Origin: Tillandsia leiboldiana
Lineage: Eukaryota; Streptophyta; Magnoliopsida; Poales; Bromeliaceae
Direction of reading: 5' to 3'
DNA: 64,000 bases
NCBI GenBank assembly: GCA_029204045.2
Contig: CM055074.1
Location: forward strand, 23,125,471 to 23,189,470
Both the position numbers and the translations under genes were made by a program. The notes below the pieces were generated by a model. That model saw nothing but the letters and a program-made list of their open reading frames with translations. It ran no database searches and had not been told where the DNA came from. Below are positions 1 through 10,923 of the stretch, one piece after another (the first letter of the stretch is position 1; each line of letters opens with the position of its first letter).

Positions 1-900
1 ATATAAGGCCTTCTCATTCAATGCTTTCAATAACTTGACATGGCGCATAAGAAAATTTTTTTTGCCTGAAGGTGTAAGGCTGTGCATTCCTCAGTTGGTA
101 CTGCTTATACATCAGAGCGTACCTATATTTAATGGGTTTAGTTGGTAAATCGCTGGTTGGACAGTGTTGGTACACGGGTAAAACCTGATTATCTTACATA
201 GTTTGGTTTCAAATGTTGTTCTTCTTCCAAAAAACATATAATATGGTCGTTGCAGTTTAAAATGGCTACAGGATGACCGATTTGTTTGGAGTACGGTCTA
301 TTCGAATTGACAATCTGCTATTTAAATAGGAGATATTATGATCTTCGCAGGTATAGTTTAAATTCTTTAATGTATTACGATTCTAATTTCTGTTTTACAT
401 TCTTTAATAAAGGTGAAATCAGTTTCTCAAACTCATGAACTACAGCATGTGCCTTTCAATAACTTGAAGTTCTAAAGTAGTGAATTCTATTCATTTCCAT
501 GTACCTTCTTGATAACTTTGTACTTTCCTCCTCCCTCAACTTGAGTTTGTTTTCAGTCTGTCATTTAAATAAATTAAGAAATGAAGTACATGTACATATA
601 TAGTGTTGGTAGATGTATGCATGCATGCCTTGAACAGTAGTGCGGAATGTATCCTTCAATCCTTACTATACTTTTCAAATTGTTGGTATTTACATTTTCT
701 AAATGTAGGGGGACTACAATTTGTTCCTTTAAATTAGTTGCAACCTGAAAGCACTCTGGTTTCACTTGTTTAATATAAGGGCTTCTCATTCATGGCTTCC
801 AATAACTTGAGGGCTTAAAAAAGAGAGGAGTAAATAGGATATTATGGTTTAAATTATTTAATGTATGGTGGTCCTAATTTCTATCTCTTTAAATCATTGT
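1..900. repeat. AT-rich intergenic DNA with a diverged direct repeat
   Basis: No gene is supported here. Positions 1-39 recur in diverged form at 773-811, sharing ATATAAGG and CAATAACTTGA blocks. A second similar pair lies near 321-410 and 829-890, so the stretch looks like an old local duplication of roughly 0.5-0.8 kb. The short open frames on the minus strand have no recognisable domain. Confidence 0.45.
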
Positions 901-1580
901 GGTGTTCTGGAGTATATTCTTGAAAATTGTGATTTAGTTGTCGTGTCTTAGTTTTAACTGCCAAAGTATTACTTTCGGTATACTTCTCTTCTTGAAATTT
1001 CATCATCTTAATTTTGACAAAACCACAATTTCTATGGGATTGTTTCATGATAAGATGGTGGATTTCTAAGAAAGGCAAGTCCAGAAATTAGTAGGGCAGT
1101 AATTTCTTGGGTTGATGTTGAGTAAACATGTTTTCCTTCTGGTTTCTAAGTTGTAGGAGATTATCAAGGGCTCTGATTTTATAGGTTCAGATTTCGATGC
1201 TTAAAGTGTGCAGTTAAAATATTAGTTGTTTTAAGTCCTTGAGCCTTGACATTCAGAGGCTAGAGTTGAAAATTATGTGGCTATGGCATTTACTGAAGAG
1301 TTATATTTATCGCTGTCATATACATATAATTCCCGAAGAAAACTATGTGATATTATAAAAGAATTACTTTCTCTGCTGCGATAGCTTCATAACGAATTAT
1401 ATGTCTTCAACTGTCAATTTGAAAAGTATACATCAATGACAAGAGTAGGTAAAGAGTGCGGTGTGGTGCCGGATAATCAACTTACACTAAAAAATATAAA
1501 TTTCCCACGCAAAAACAAAAGTGAAAATAAAAAACACGAAATGAATTTTATAATATAGTACTAATAGAAAAAGCTAAATT
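901..1580. other. AT-rich intergenic DNA, nothing recognised
   Basis: No coding region, structured RNA or element terminus was recognised. Base composition matches the flanks. Confidence 0.5.
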
Positions 1581-2121
<541 letters not shown>

Positions 2122-2447
2122 AACTGAGAGGCGCTATAGGTGGCAAATTATAATGTCCTGTTTTCGTAAAGTAAACATAGTTGAGTGAATATTGCTTAAG
2201 TTTGCTCAATTTCCACAATTTATTAAATATGTTTGCGCGTGCTGATGCTAATTATGTTTGCAATTTCCATCCCTATCTACATGAGTAGCTATTTTTCCTC
2301 CCGTACTGAATTTGCCAATTTGAGTAGGTGTTTGTAGTTTCCATCCTGTTTAGTTCAAATATAGTTACAAATATAGTTGGACTTCTAAAGTGACGTAATT
2401 AGAAACTGAAATGTTGTTTTAATCGTATTTCGTTCTAATTTAGTCCG

Positions 2448-2624
2448 TGTGACACCCCCGGAATTTGGATTAGTCCTCTATATAAATGATATAATAGGAC
2501 TAAATCTCTAACCCGGCTATAGCATTTTGGATGGTAGCAAGATCCAAGAGGAACATGAGAGTTAAGCGTGCTAGAGCTAGAGTAGTTCTAGGATGGGTGA
2601 CCCCCTGGGAAGTGGGGCGTCACA
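2448..2624 (+). repeat. Cassandra left LTR with 5S rRNA-like pol III promoter
   Basis: About 2513-2620 aligns with the latter part of plant 5S rRNA. Preserved are the A-box block AGTTAAGCGTGCT (2560-2572) and the intermediate/C-box block GGATGGGTGACC followed by CCTGGGAAGT (2591-2613). In the Cassandra family this internal promoter is known to support RNA polymerase III transcription. Activity of this copy is inferred from box conservation only. Confidence 0.9.
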
Positions 2625-2846
2625 GTTGGTATCAGAGCCATTCACCAGCCGGAAATGTGAGATGAGTCTCGGCTGAGCCAGGGTTATATAGCGGGTAGAG
2701 CGAGGCTCCCCGGCTAATGACCGTTGTGAGTGGAGTGCAGCTCCTCACAAGGTCGGCTAAGGCTAGCGAGACGAGTCTCACATCGCCTGGTGCTTATGAG
2801 TGTGCTTGAGCCTGACGTGGACGTCAGGACTTAAAGGGGAGAAGAA

Positions 2847-3023
2847 TGTGACACCCCCGGAATTTGGATTAGTCCTCTATATAAATGATATAATAGGACT
2901 AAATCTCTAACCCGGCTATAGCATTTTGGATGGTAGCAAGATCCAAGAGGAACATGAGAGTTAAGCGTGCTAGAGCTAGAGTAGTTCTAGGATGGGTGAC
3001 CCCCTGGGAAGTGGGGCGTCACA
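2847..3023 (+). repeat. Cassandra right LTR with 5S rRNA-like pol III promoter
   Basis: Same 177 bp sequence as the left LTR, with the 5S-like A box at 2959-2971 and the C-box block at 2990-3012. The following five bases GTCCG repeat the left flank. Confidence 0.9.
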
Positions 3024-3028
3024 GTCCG

Positions 3029-3702
3029 AATGCAAATGTGATCGGATCTTCGCGCTTTCTTCTTGCCTTATGAATTTCGTAAATTATTGAGGTTGACAAT
3101 TTTAGCAAGCGTTTGTTGTTTTCATGCTGTTTAGTTCATATTTGTTCGGGCTCCTAGGATAACATAATTAGATGAAAATTTTGCTTCAATCTATAATGTC
3201 CCCTGTGTGACGGATTATAAAAACTAATGTGCTGAAATCTTTGTCTTTTCCCCTTCCATTTTGATTTCCCCAAATTGTACTACTGCTTTCGTCAATTTAC
3301 TACACTTTATCTTTTCCCACTGGTTTCCTTCCTTGCGTGCCACTACTGTTTAACACTTAGTTCTCTTTAGTTCGATTTCGAATATTTGCTCAGGACTCTT
3401 TTACTTACTATTATATCTATATATGTATATGTATGTATATATATGTGTATATATATATGCTTTGTGCTGCATGTATTGTTGACATCCTAATTGTTGTGTA
3501 AATTAGTAGTAGGATATAATTAAATATTAGCAAATGAATTGTACCCTTCCTTTAATATTGAGTTCACGTAATGTAGATTCAATTTGCTTCAATTGTCTGC
3601 TGTTGTTCGCTGTATTTACTTCAGAGTACTCTCCTTACTTTTGATTATCATGTATAAACTGTTCTTTTTGTCATTCCTCCTTTTATCTAATCGTTCGATG
3701 GA
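3029..3702. other. AT-rich intergenic DNA
   Basis: No gene recognised. Phrases resembling CTGTTTAGTTC recur near 2340, 3130 and 3370, hinting at old local duplication. A short TATATA-rich patch lies at 3415-3460. Confidence 0.4.
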
Positions 3703-4299
3703 AATTCGAAGAGATTAAGCTTTGTTCGTCGCTCAAAAAATATCGAAAATTAACCATTCTGATTCTTTATCTTTATTCAAATATTAAATTTACAGTCCTC
3801 TAAGGAAAATTACCTATTTCCCTAAAATTGTCATTTGGTATAGGAAAAAATTCAAATACTTGCAATAAATCTCCGCTCGCGCATACAACAACTTCTTCTA
3901 TTTTGTATTTCTAATTGATGCAATCGCAAATGTTTCATTTGTTCCTGCTATTATCTTAATGGTACTTCTTCTTTACTACAGGAGAAGCATAATCCGAAGC
4001 AATTCGAAGAGATTAACCTTTGTTCGTCGCTCAAAATATATCGGAAATTAATCATTCTGATTCGTTCTCTTTATTCAAATATATTAAATTTCCAATCGTC
4101 GAAGGAAAATTACCTATTTCTCTAAAATTGTCGTTTGGTATAGGAAAAAAATCAAATACTTGGAATAAATCTCCGCTCGCGCATACAACAACTTCTTCTA
4201 TTTTGTATTCCTAATTGATGCAATCGCAGATGTTTCATTTGTTCGTGCTATTATCTTAATGGTACTTCTGCTTTACTACAGTGAAGCATAATCCGAAGC
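3703..4299. repeat. tandem duplication of a ~299 bp unit
   Basis: Copy 1 (3703-4000) and copy 2 (4001-4299) begin AATTCGAAGAGATTAA and end CATAATCCGAAGC, with roughly 20 to 30 scattered differences by eye. Neither copy carries a convincing ORF. The repeat lies about 1.7 kb upstream of the Helitron gene, so it might belong to the Helitron 5' region, but no Helitron terminus was found. Confidence 0.85.
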
Positions 4300-4861
4300 A
4301 GCAAGCTATCAAGCAAAGGTGATTGGGGGTTAGCGCAGTGTACGTTACGTGATCCGTATCTACGACACTCTACACACGGTGCGCTCTTCCCACCTACTTT
4401 TTCCCCCTTATTCCATGTCTTTAAAGCTTACATCTTTCTGTATAGACGTGTACAGTTTGTTGACAATAAATCCTATAGTTAGTACTGGTGGGCGTATTTC
4501 CCAAGCCCGATCTTATACCTTGAAATTTTCCGGACTTCGGTAATAATTCCTCTATCTAGATATATGAACTAACGTTAACAATTCCACATGTGTAAATTAC
4601 ACTTATGTTTGGGTATCTTTATTTCCTTGGTTTCTTCTCTTTTTGTTTCACGATCTAAATGTATTCTTCCATGTTTCATTATTTCTTTCCTTCTCCAGTT
4701 TTCCCAGCCCCCCCTATACACAATCATTCCGATGGCTATTATTCAACTTTCTTACCTTAAATTACTTGAAGAAATAAGTGAGAAGGTAGGAATCCAAACT
4801 CCTTTATGCGGCGTACGTTCGGTCGGCGGAGGGTGGTTTCTTGCATGCATAGAATTTACAT
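4300..4861. other. AT-rich stretch upstream of a small ORF
   Basis: Two open frames (4349-4543 and 4588-4920) are present, but their composition is low-complexity hydrophobic and no domain is recognisable. CCTAATATGCAG at 4917-4927 would fit a plant splice acceptor for the downstream ORF. Confidence 0.3.
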
Positions 4862-5272
4862 TTGTCCATGTTGGGGTCGGGCGTCGAAACCCAGCGCTGC
4901 TGGGGTGGCCCGTCTCCTAATATGCAGGAGGCAAAGGAGGAGGCCAGTTATTTCACTATTCAACAAATAAAGTCTAAATTTGGAATGGAAATTAAGGACG
5001 TCAACTACGAAGACTATATATTATATAAAAATATGTACCATGAGGTGACTATTCAGTACGCTAATCTCTTGGGCGACTTCAATAAAGTAAAAAGTGCATA
5101 TAATGCGTTAGAAAATTCTTCTGCCTCTGCTATTGCTCAGAATGCAAAATTCGTAGTTGAACAAGCAGAAATGCGGTCTAGAATTGATGAGTACCGTGCC
5201 ACTATCAACTTTCTTCGTCGGGGTTGTTCTGTTTCCTCAGCAAATCCATCTGAAGATAGCGCTGATTCTTAG
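4862..5272 (+). CDS. hypothetical small helical protein
   Basis: I do not recognise this ORF. It encodes 136 residues from ATG 4862, or fewer from ATG 4922. A splice acceptor ending near 4927 would instead start an exon of about 114 codons. The part from about residue 21 onward is rich in E, K, Q, A and Y with heptad-like spacing, suggesting an alpha-helical or coiled-coil protein, and ends in a short acidic Ser/Asp tail. There is no signal peptide or membrane segment. It lies in the same orientation about 0.75 kb upstream of the Helitron Rep/helicase gene. It could be a captured gene fragment, an accessory Helitron ORF or a chance ORF. Confidence 0.35.
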   Translation: MSMLGSGVETQRCWGGPSPNMQEAKEEASYFTIQQIKSKFGMEIKDVNYEDYILYKNMYHEVTIQYANLLGDFNKVKSAYNALENSSASAIAQNAKFVVEQAEMRSRIDEYRATINFLRRGCSVSSANPSEDSADS

Positions 5273-6030
5273 TTCGATATTTACCGTCTCTTTAGGTCAT
5301 ATTTTCTTTGTTCTCTCTTTAGTTGCTTCTTACTTTTTTATGGAAATTTGTAATCCATCTATCATTTCCTTCCTTTTTTCCTTTTTAGTTACGGAAATTT
5401 GTAATTCACCTATCATTTCCCTTCCTTGTTTTAAGTTATTTTTCCATTTGCGGCAATTTGTAATCTGCTTCGGCAAGTTACCTGAACTTTAGGGTTACCT
5501 ATTTGGTACGTGCCTACTTGAGCAATTGTTTGGAAAAACATTTGTGTACATAGTCACAAATAACAAAATATATACGTTCCACACGATTCTAACCATGGAA
5601 GTGAGAAAAAAAAACTGGTTCGTGTAAATTACTCATATGTTCGAATATCATTAGTTTTTGTTTACCCCCCCCCCCCCCCCCCCCCCCCCCCCTCTTATTT
5701 GTTTGTGAAATGTAAATCTAATTTCCCATACTCCCTTCCTATCTTTGTTTCTCGCATTTACCCTTCCTACCAATGATGTCTTCGATGATCAGTGCTAAAT
5801 ACTTTTACCCTACATAATATATATAATTATACAGCCTTTAATATTCCTTCGCGTCCCCATCATTTACGAAGACTTTTGCTATGCATCGGTTATCCCTTTT
5901 TTGCTCAACGGCGATTATTCCCTCCTTCCTATTGTTAACACCTATTTTTAACACCCATATTTCCTCCTACTTTTACAGGGTTATATTTAACATATTATGT
6001 TTGCTTGCTACATATTGTGGTGAAGATAAG
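5273..6030. other. AT-rich leader region before the Helitron gene
   Basis: Contains two spaced copies of a GGAAATTTGTAAT...CTATCATTTCC phrase (5341-5374 and 5392-5426). Two short pyrimidine-rich runs and a poly-C tract follow. An in-frame ATG at 5881 lies upstream of the preferred Helitron start, but its extra residues are hydrophobic and unlike Helitron Rep proteins. Confidence 0.4.
5665..5692. repeat. poly-C tract (28 C)
   Basis: Uninterrupted run of 28 C. Other C runs in the window are at 13459-13470, 39377-39420 and about 57494-57510. The exact length in an assembly is unreliable. The complementary strand could form G-quadruplex structures. Confidence 0.9.
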
Positions 6031-9000
6031 ATGGATACTCCAATATTTACTCGTGAGCATAGGAAACAACGCAGGAGCCTTCTTAGTGAACGCAGGAATA
6101 AAGGGACGGTACATTCTCCGAGTTATATTTACCAACTAGATAAAAACAGTGTAATGAATAATCCTGGAGCACCACCGGATATTCGAACAATTTGTCAAGC
6201 GAACAGAAAACGACGTAAAATTATTCTTAATCAGCGGAGGAATAAATTTACAATCCCTTCCCCGGAATATATACATGATTCAACCGGAAACAAAAATACA
6301 GCAAATTACGAAATACAATCAACTTCTTTACAAGCTGTCTGTTGTACTCCAGATCAATCATATGTTGGAGAGCCACATTATAAGTGTCTATTCTGCGGAG
6401 CTTTACTGTGGTACAGCGAAAGAATTTACAAATCACAAATGGAACATACACCGAGATTCTCTTTGTGTTGTCGAGAAGGCCGAGTTAGCTTACCTTTGCT
6501 ACATGAAGCGCCAGCTATTCTAGCTGCTTTGTTGGATTACCAAGGTGGACAAGAAGCTAAGAAATTCCGTGAGAATATTAGAGCATACAATTCTATGTTT
6601 GCATTTACGTCGATAGGTGCAAAAATAGATTTAGAGATTAATAAAAGACCGGGACCATACATTTTCCGAATTAATGGTCAGAATTATCATATAATGGGTT
6701 CTCTTCTACCGGTCGACGGTGAGCGGCCTAAATTTGCTCAACTTTATATTTATGATACTGAAAATGAAGTTGATAATAGATTAGAGGCGCTTGGGGTGAA
6801 TACAAATGATGATACTATTAGTAGAAATATTGTGGTAAAATTGTTGCATATGTTTGATACGGAAAATGAAGTGGTTAAGGCATTTAGGATGGCGAGAGAT
6901 CGTTTTACGCAAAATAACTTCTTACCAATGAAATTACGTTTGATTGGTACACGTACAGAAAAGTCGGAACAATATAACGCTCCTACCAGTTCTGAGATTG
7001 CTGGTTTAATAGTAGGTGATTTGGGTTGTTCAGATCGGCATCGCGATATTATTGTTGAGCACAAAACGCAAGGGTTAAAATGCATTAGTGATTTACACCC
7101 TTCTTTTATGGCAATGCAATATCCCATTCTATTCCCATATGGTGAGGATGGTTTTAGGCTCGGCATACAATGTAGAGAGACATGTCGAAAGAAAACGAAC
7201 TCTAGGCAAAATATTACAATGCGCGAATTTTATGCTTACAGAATTCAAAACAGACTAGATGAAGGAAGCACGCTGATACGAGGTGGTAAACTTTTTCAGC
7301 AATATATTGTCGACGCTTTCTCATGTGTTGAAGAAGAAAGACTTCAATATATTAGAAACAACCAATCTAATTTAAGATCCGAATTATATAAGGGTATAAA
7401 GGATGCTGTGGGTTGAAGGAGATGTGAATGGAGATGCTATTGGTAAAAGAATTATATTGCCGTCAAGTTTTACAGCTGGTCCTCGCTACATGATTCAAAA
7501 TTACCAAGATGCTATTGCTATATGCAGACACTGTGGGCCTCCTGATTTATTTGTTACATTTACCTGCAATGCACAGTGGCCTGAAATTCGAAATGCTTTG
7601 GAATTTATTCCTGGCCAAAAAGCTGAGGATAGGCCCGATATTGTGAGCAGATTATTTAAGATCAAATTAGAAGCTTTGATGACTGATATCAAAAAAGGTA
7701 CCTTCTTCGGGCGATCGGTTGCAGGTACACAGCTGCTAAACATAATCTGTATTTTCCAACTCATAGTTCGTACCAAATAATAATTTCCTCTATGTTCTCT
7801 TTTGCATGTCTTTATTCCTCTCTGGTTGTCCTGCAATCTACGTCCAGAATTATATACAGTCGAATTCCAAAAAAGAGGTCTCCCTCATGTTCACATTTTG
7901 ATATGGTTACATGCGGAGCATAAATATTTAACAACTACGGAAATAAATTCTATCATTTCTGCAGAAATACCTGATAAGGTTTGTGATCCAAATGGGTATG
8001 CAGCTGTTGAGAAATTTATGATTCACGGTCCATGCGGAACAAGTAAACCAGGAGCACCGTGTATGATCAAAGGCCGATGTTCGAAACATTTTCCAAAAGA
8101 ATATAAAAGTGAAACAGTAATAACTCCCGATGGGTTCCCCATTTATAGGAGAAGAGATAATGGGAGATATGTGTTAAAAGCTGGTATTCAACTTGATAAT
8201 AGATTTGTTGTCCCACATAATCTACGATTAATTGTTAAATATGGAGCTCATATTAATGTTGAATGGTGTAATAAATCGAGGCTTATCAAATATTTATTCA
8301 AGTATGTCAACAAAGGTCCAGATAGAGCTTCTGTTGTTGTAGAAAATAATTTGGCTCATACCAAATCAGGTTCTGCACCACAATCTACATATATTGACGA
8401 AGTCAAGCAATACTTAGATTGTCGCTATTTATCAGCATACGAAGCTATTTGGCGATTATTTGAATTTGATATTCACTTTAGACAACCATCCGTAGAGCGT
8501 CTGACTGTTCACCTACCCATGATGAACAATGTAACATATCATGGTTCGCAAAATTTAGTTAATGTTTTGGCCCGCCTAATATTGAGAAGTCAATGTTGAC
8601 TGAATGGATGCATATTAATACCATATGTGACGACGCTCGAGAACTTACATACACTGAGTTTCCTACAAAATGGGTGTGGCATAAAAAAGATAAATTTTGG
8701 TCTAGAAGAAAACAAGGATACCGTATTGGCAGAATAGTTTATATACATCCAAATGCAGGTGAATTATATTTCTTAAGAATGCTTTTAAATACACTAAGGG
8801 GTCCAAGAAATTATGTAGAAATTAGAACTGTTGATGGCGTTGTACACGACACATTTCGTTCTGCATGTAATGCTCTTGGGTTACTGGGTGATGATACAGA
8901 ATGGAGAGAGGCGTTTGAAGAAGCTCACATTGGTCCTCTTCTGTTGGGCTTCGGCAGTTATTTACAACCATAGTGATATTTTGTGAGGTGACAGATCCTC

Positions 9001-10751
9001 TCAAATTATGGACTGAGTATTGGCAATTAATGTCTGATGATATTTCATACAAGTTGAGGCATATTCTTGGAATTCGAAATCTCCAAATACCTGAAATTGA
9101 GCTTCAAAATCATGTTTTGTTTGATCTCGAGGTCCTTTTCAACAAAAACTCTGCATCACTATCTGACTATAAACTCCCAAATCCTGGCAGGCTAATTTTT
9201 GATGACTTGGATAACAGATTAGTAAGAGAAGAATTGGATTACAATAGAACTGAGTTGATACAGGATCATACCGAATTATTTAATGGGTTAAACGATGAGC
9301 AAAGAATAATATATAATGCTGTCTTGATTTCTGTATATCAAAATATTGGAGATATTATATTTGTTTATGGACATGGTGGAACGGGGAAAACATACCTTTG
9401 GAAGACCATTATCTCAAGATTACGTTCAGAAGGTAAAATAGTTTTGGCTGTTGCTTCCTCAGGTATAGCATCTCTTTTATTACCTGGAGGTCGAACAGCT
9501 CATTCCAGATTTAAAATACCTATACAAATTAACGAATCTTCTGTTTGTCAAATTAAGAAAGGTACACAACTTGCCGCTCTATTTTTCCATGCAAGCTTAA
9601 TTATTTGGGTACGAAGCACCTATGAATTCATCGGAATTGTTTCGAAGCTTTAGATAATCATAAAGGACATTATGGGTATTGCTGATTCAGCAACTACTGA
9701 AAATCTTTTTGGGGGAAAACTATTATTTGGGAGGAGATTTCAGACAAATACTTCCAGTTATTGTCGGCGGTAGTAAACAAGATATTCTAGATGCATCAGT
9801 GACTAGATCTTATATATGGAGTAAATGTAAAGTGTTTCGACGTTACTATAAATATGAGATTACTACGAGGATCAACAGATGATACCTCTCATAGGGCTTT
9901 GAGAGAATTCAGTCAATGGGTACTTGATATTGGTGATGGGAAGATAAATAGCATACAGTTGGAGAATGAAGAAGAGCCAACGTGGATCAAAATTCCTGAT
10001 GACATATTGGTTAAAATATGACAACAATGGAATGCATGCGATCGTTAGTGAAATATATGATAATATCGAGTACAAATACAATGATCCTACATATTTGCGA
10101 AACAGAGCTATTGTTACGCCTATGAATGAAACTGTTGATGAAATTAATACTTACGTTCTTTCTTTACTACAAACAGAGGAACATTTATATTTCAGTTCGG
10201 ATTCAATATGTAGTTCATCTACAATTCTGAAGAAAGCAACCTTCTTTACCCGGTAGATTTCTTGAATAGTTTAAAATTTAATGGAGTACCGAATCACAAA
10301 CTGAAGTTAAAAGTAGGGAGCCCTGTAATGTTACTTCGCAATATTAATCAAAGTTCCGGGCTTTGCAATGGGACACGTTTGCTTATAACTCAACTTGCTC
10401 CTAAAATTATTGAAGCAGAAATCTTTACTGGTATCCATATTGGTGAAAAGTTATATTCCTCGCATCGTAATAAATGTTACCGAATCAAAATGGCCATTCA
10501 TATTGAAAAGAAGGCAATTCCCACTGCGTTTATGTTATGCAATGACAATTAATAAAAGCCAGGGACAAACATTAGAAAAAATTGGGCTCTATTTGTCGCA
10601 ACCTGTGTTTTCACATGGCCAGCTTTACGTTGCGATATCGCGAGTAACATCGAAGAAAGGATTGCGAATTCTTATACAAATAAAGATGGCCAACCTGAAG
10701 GATATACAAAGAATGATTGTTTACCGAGAAATACTTGATGATTTAAAATAA
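6031..10751 (+). pseudogene. Helitron Rep/helicase (RepHel), broken
   Basis: Initiates rolling-circle transposition by nicking DNA with a HUH nuclease, and unwinds it with a PIF1-family helicase. ATG 6031 is preferred over ATG 5881. The N-terminus contains two similar basic modules (near 6058-6140 and 6205-6275), then a CxxC-containing finger near 6385-6400. The HUH motif G-L-P-H-V-H has its His codons at 7886 and 7892. The paired catalytic tyrosines (Y-L-F-K-Y) are at 8291 and 8303. Helicase motifs are Walker A G-H-G-G-T-G-K-T at 9369-9392, a Walker B D-E-A-P-M remnant near 9608, G-G-D-F-R-Q near 9737, and the C-terminal V-A-I-S-R motif near 10630. One intron (7725-7847) is intact in form. 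Frame breaks near 7400, 8577, 8950, 9605, 9720, 9880 and 10255 show it is dead. Confidence 0.93.
7725..7847 (+). other. probable spliceosomal intron in RepHel
   Basis: The sequence interrupts the Rep domain between the F-F-G-R block and the Y-T-V-E-F block that precedes HUH. It starts GTACAC, ends GTCCAG, is 123 bp, AT/pyrimidine-rich, and joins a split Glu codon in frame. Transcript data would settle it. Confidence 0.8.
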
Positions 10752-10923
10752 TATTCTAAGGTTTGTAATATATCCTTATATATTTCTTTCTTTCCCCGTG
10801 TGAATGTGTATTCTTCTATCTACATTTTTTCCCCACTAGAAAAAAAACAAATTGTCATTTTTTCTTTGCCGTACTACTTCGTATTATATTCATTCCCTTC
10901 TTGAATACAACTCTATAGGTACA
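10752..10923. other. spacer between RepHel and RPA genes
   Basis: 172 bp AT-rich spacer after the RepHel stop. It contains no ORF of note and may hold the start of the RPA transcript. Confidence 0.4.

Larger units (their letters stand above)
2443..3028 (+). mobile_element. Cassandra TRIM retrotransposon, complete, TSD GTCCG
   Basis: Two LTRs of 177 bp (2448-2624 and 2847-3023), identical by eye, start TGTGACACC and end GCGTCACA. They are flanked by a 5 bp target duplication GTCCG (2443-2447 and 3024-3028). Two bases after the left LTR is a primer binding site TGGTATCAGAGCC (2627-2639) matching plant initiator-tRNA-Met; a purine tract AAAGGGGAGAAGAA lies just before the right LTR. The internal region has no coding capacity. 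The LTRs contain a 5S rRNA-like segment, the hallmark of the Cassandra family. Identical LTRs suggest recent insertion. The element must rely on proteins supplied in trans. Confidence 0.93.

Noticed and set aside
2513..2620. Genuine 5S rRNA gene
   Set aside because: Only part of 5S rRNA is recognisable and it lies inside an LTR with PBS, PPT and TSD, so it is a Cassandra domain.
5881..6030. Upstream in-frame start of the Helitron protein with a signal peptide
   Set aside because: The extra 50 residues are hydrophobic and low-complexity, unlike a nuclear Rep protein; ATG 6031 begins the basic module expected at the N-terminus.
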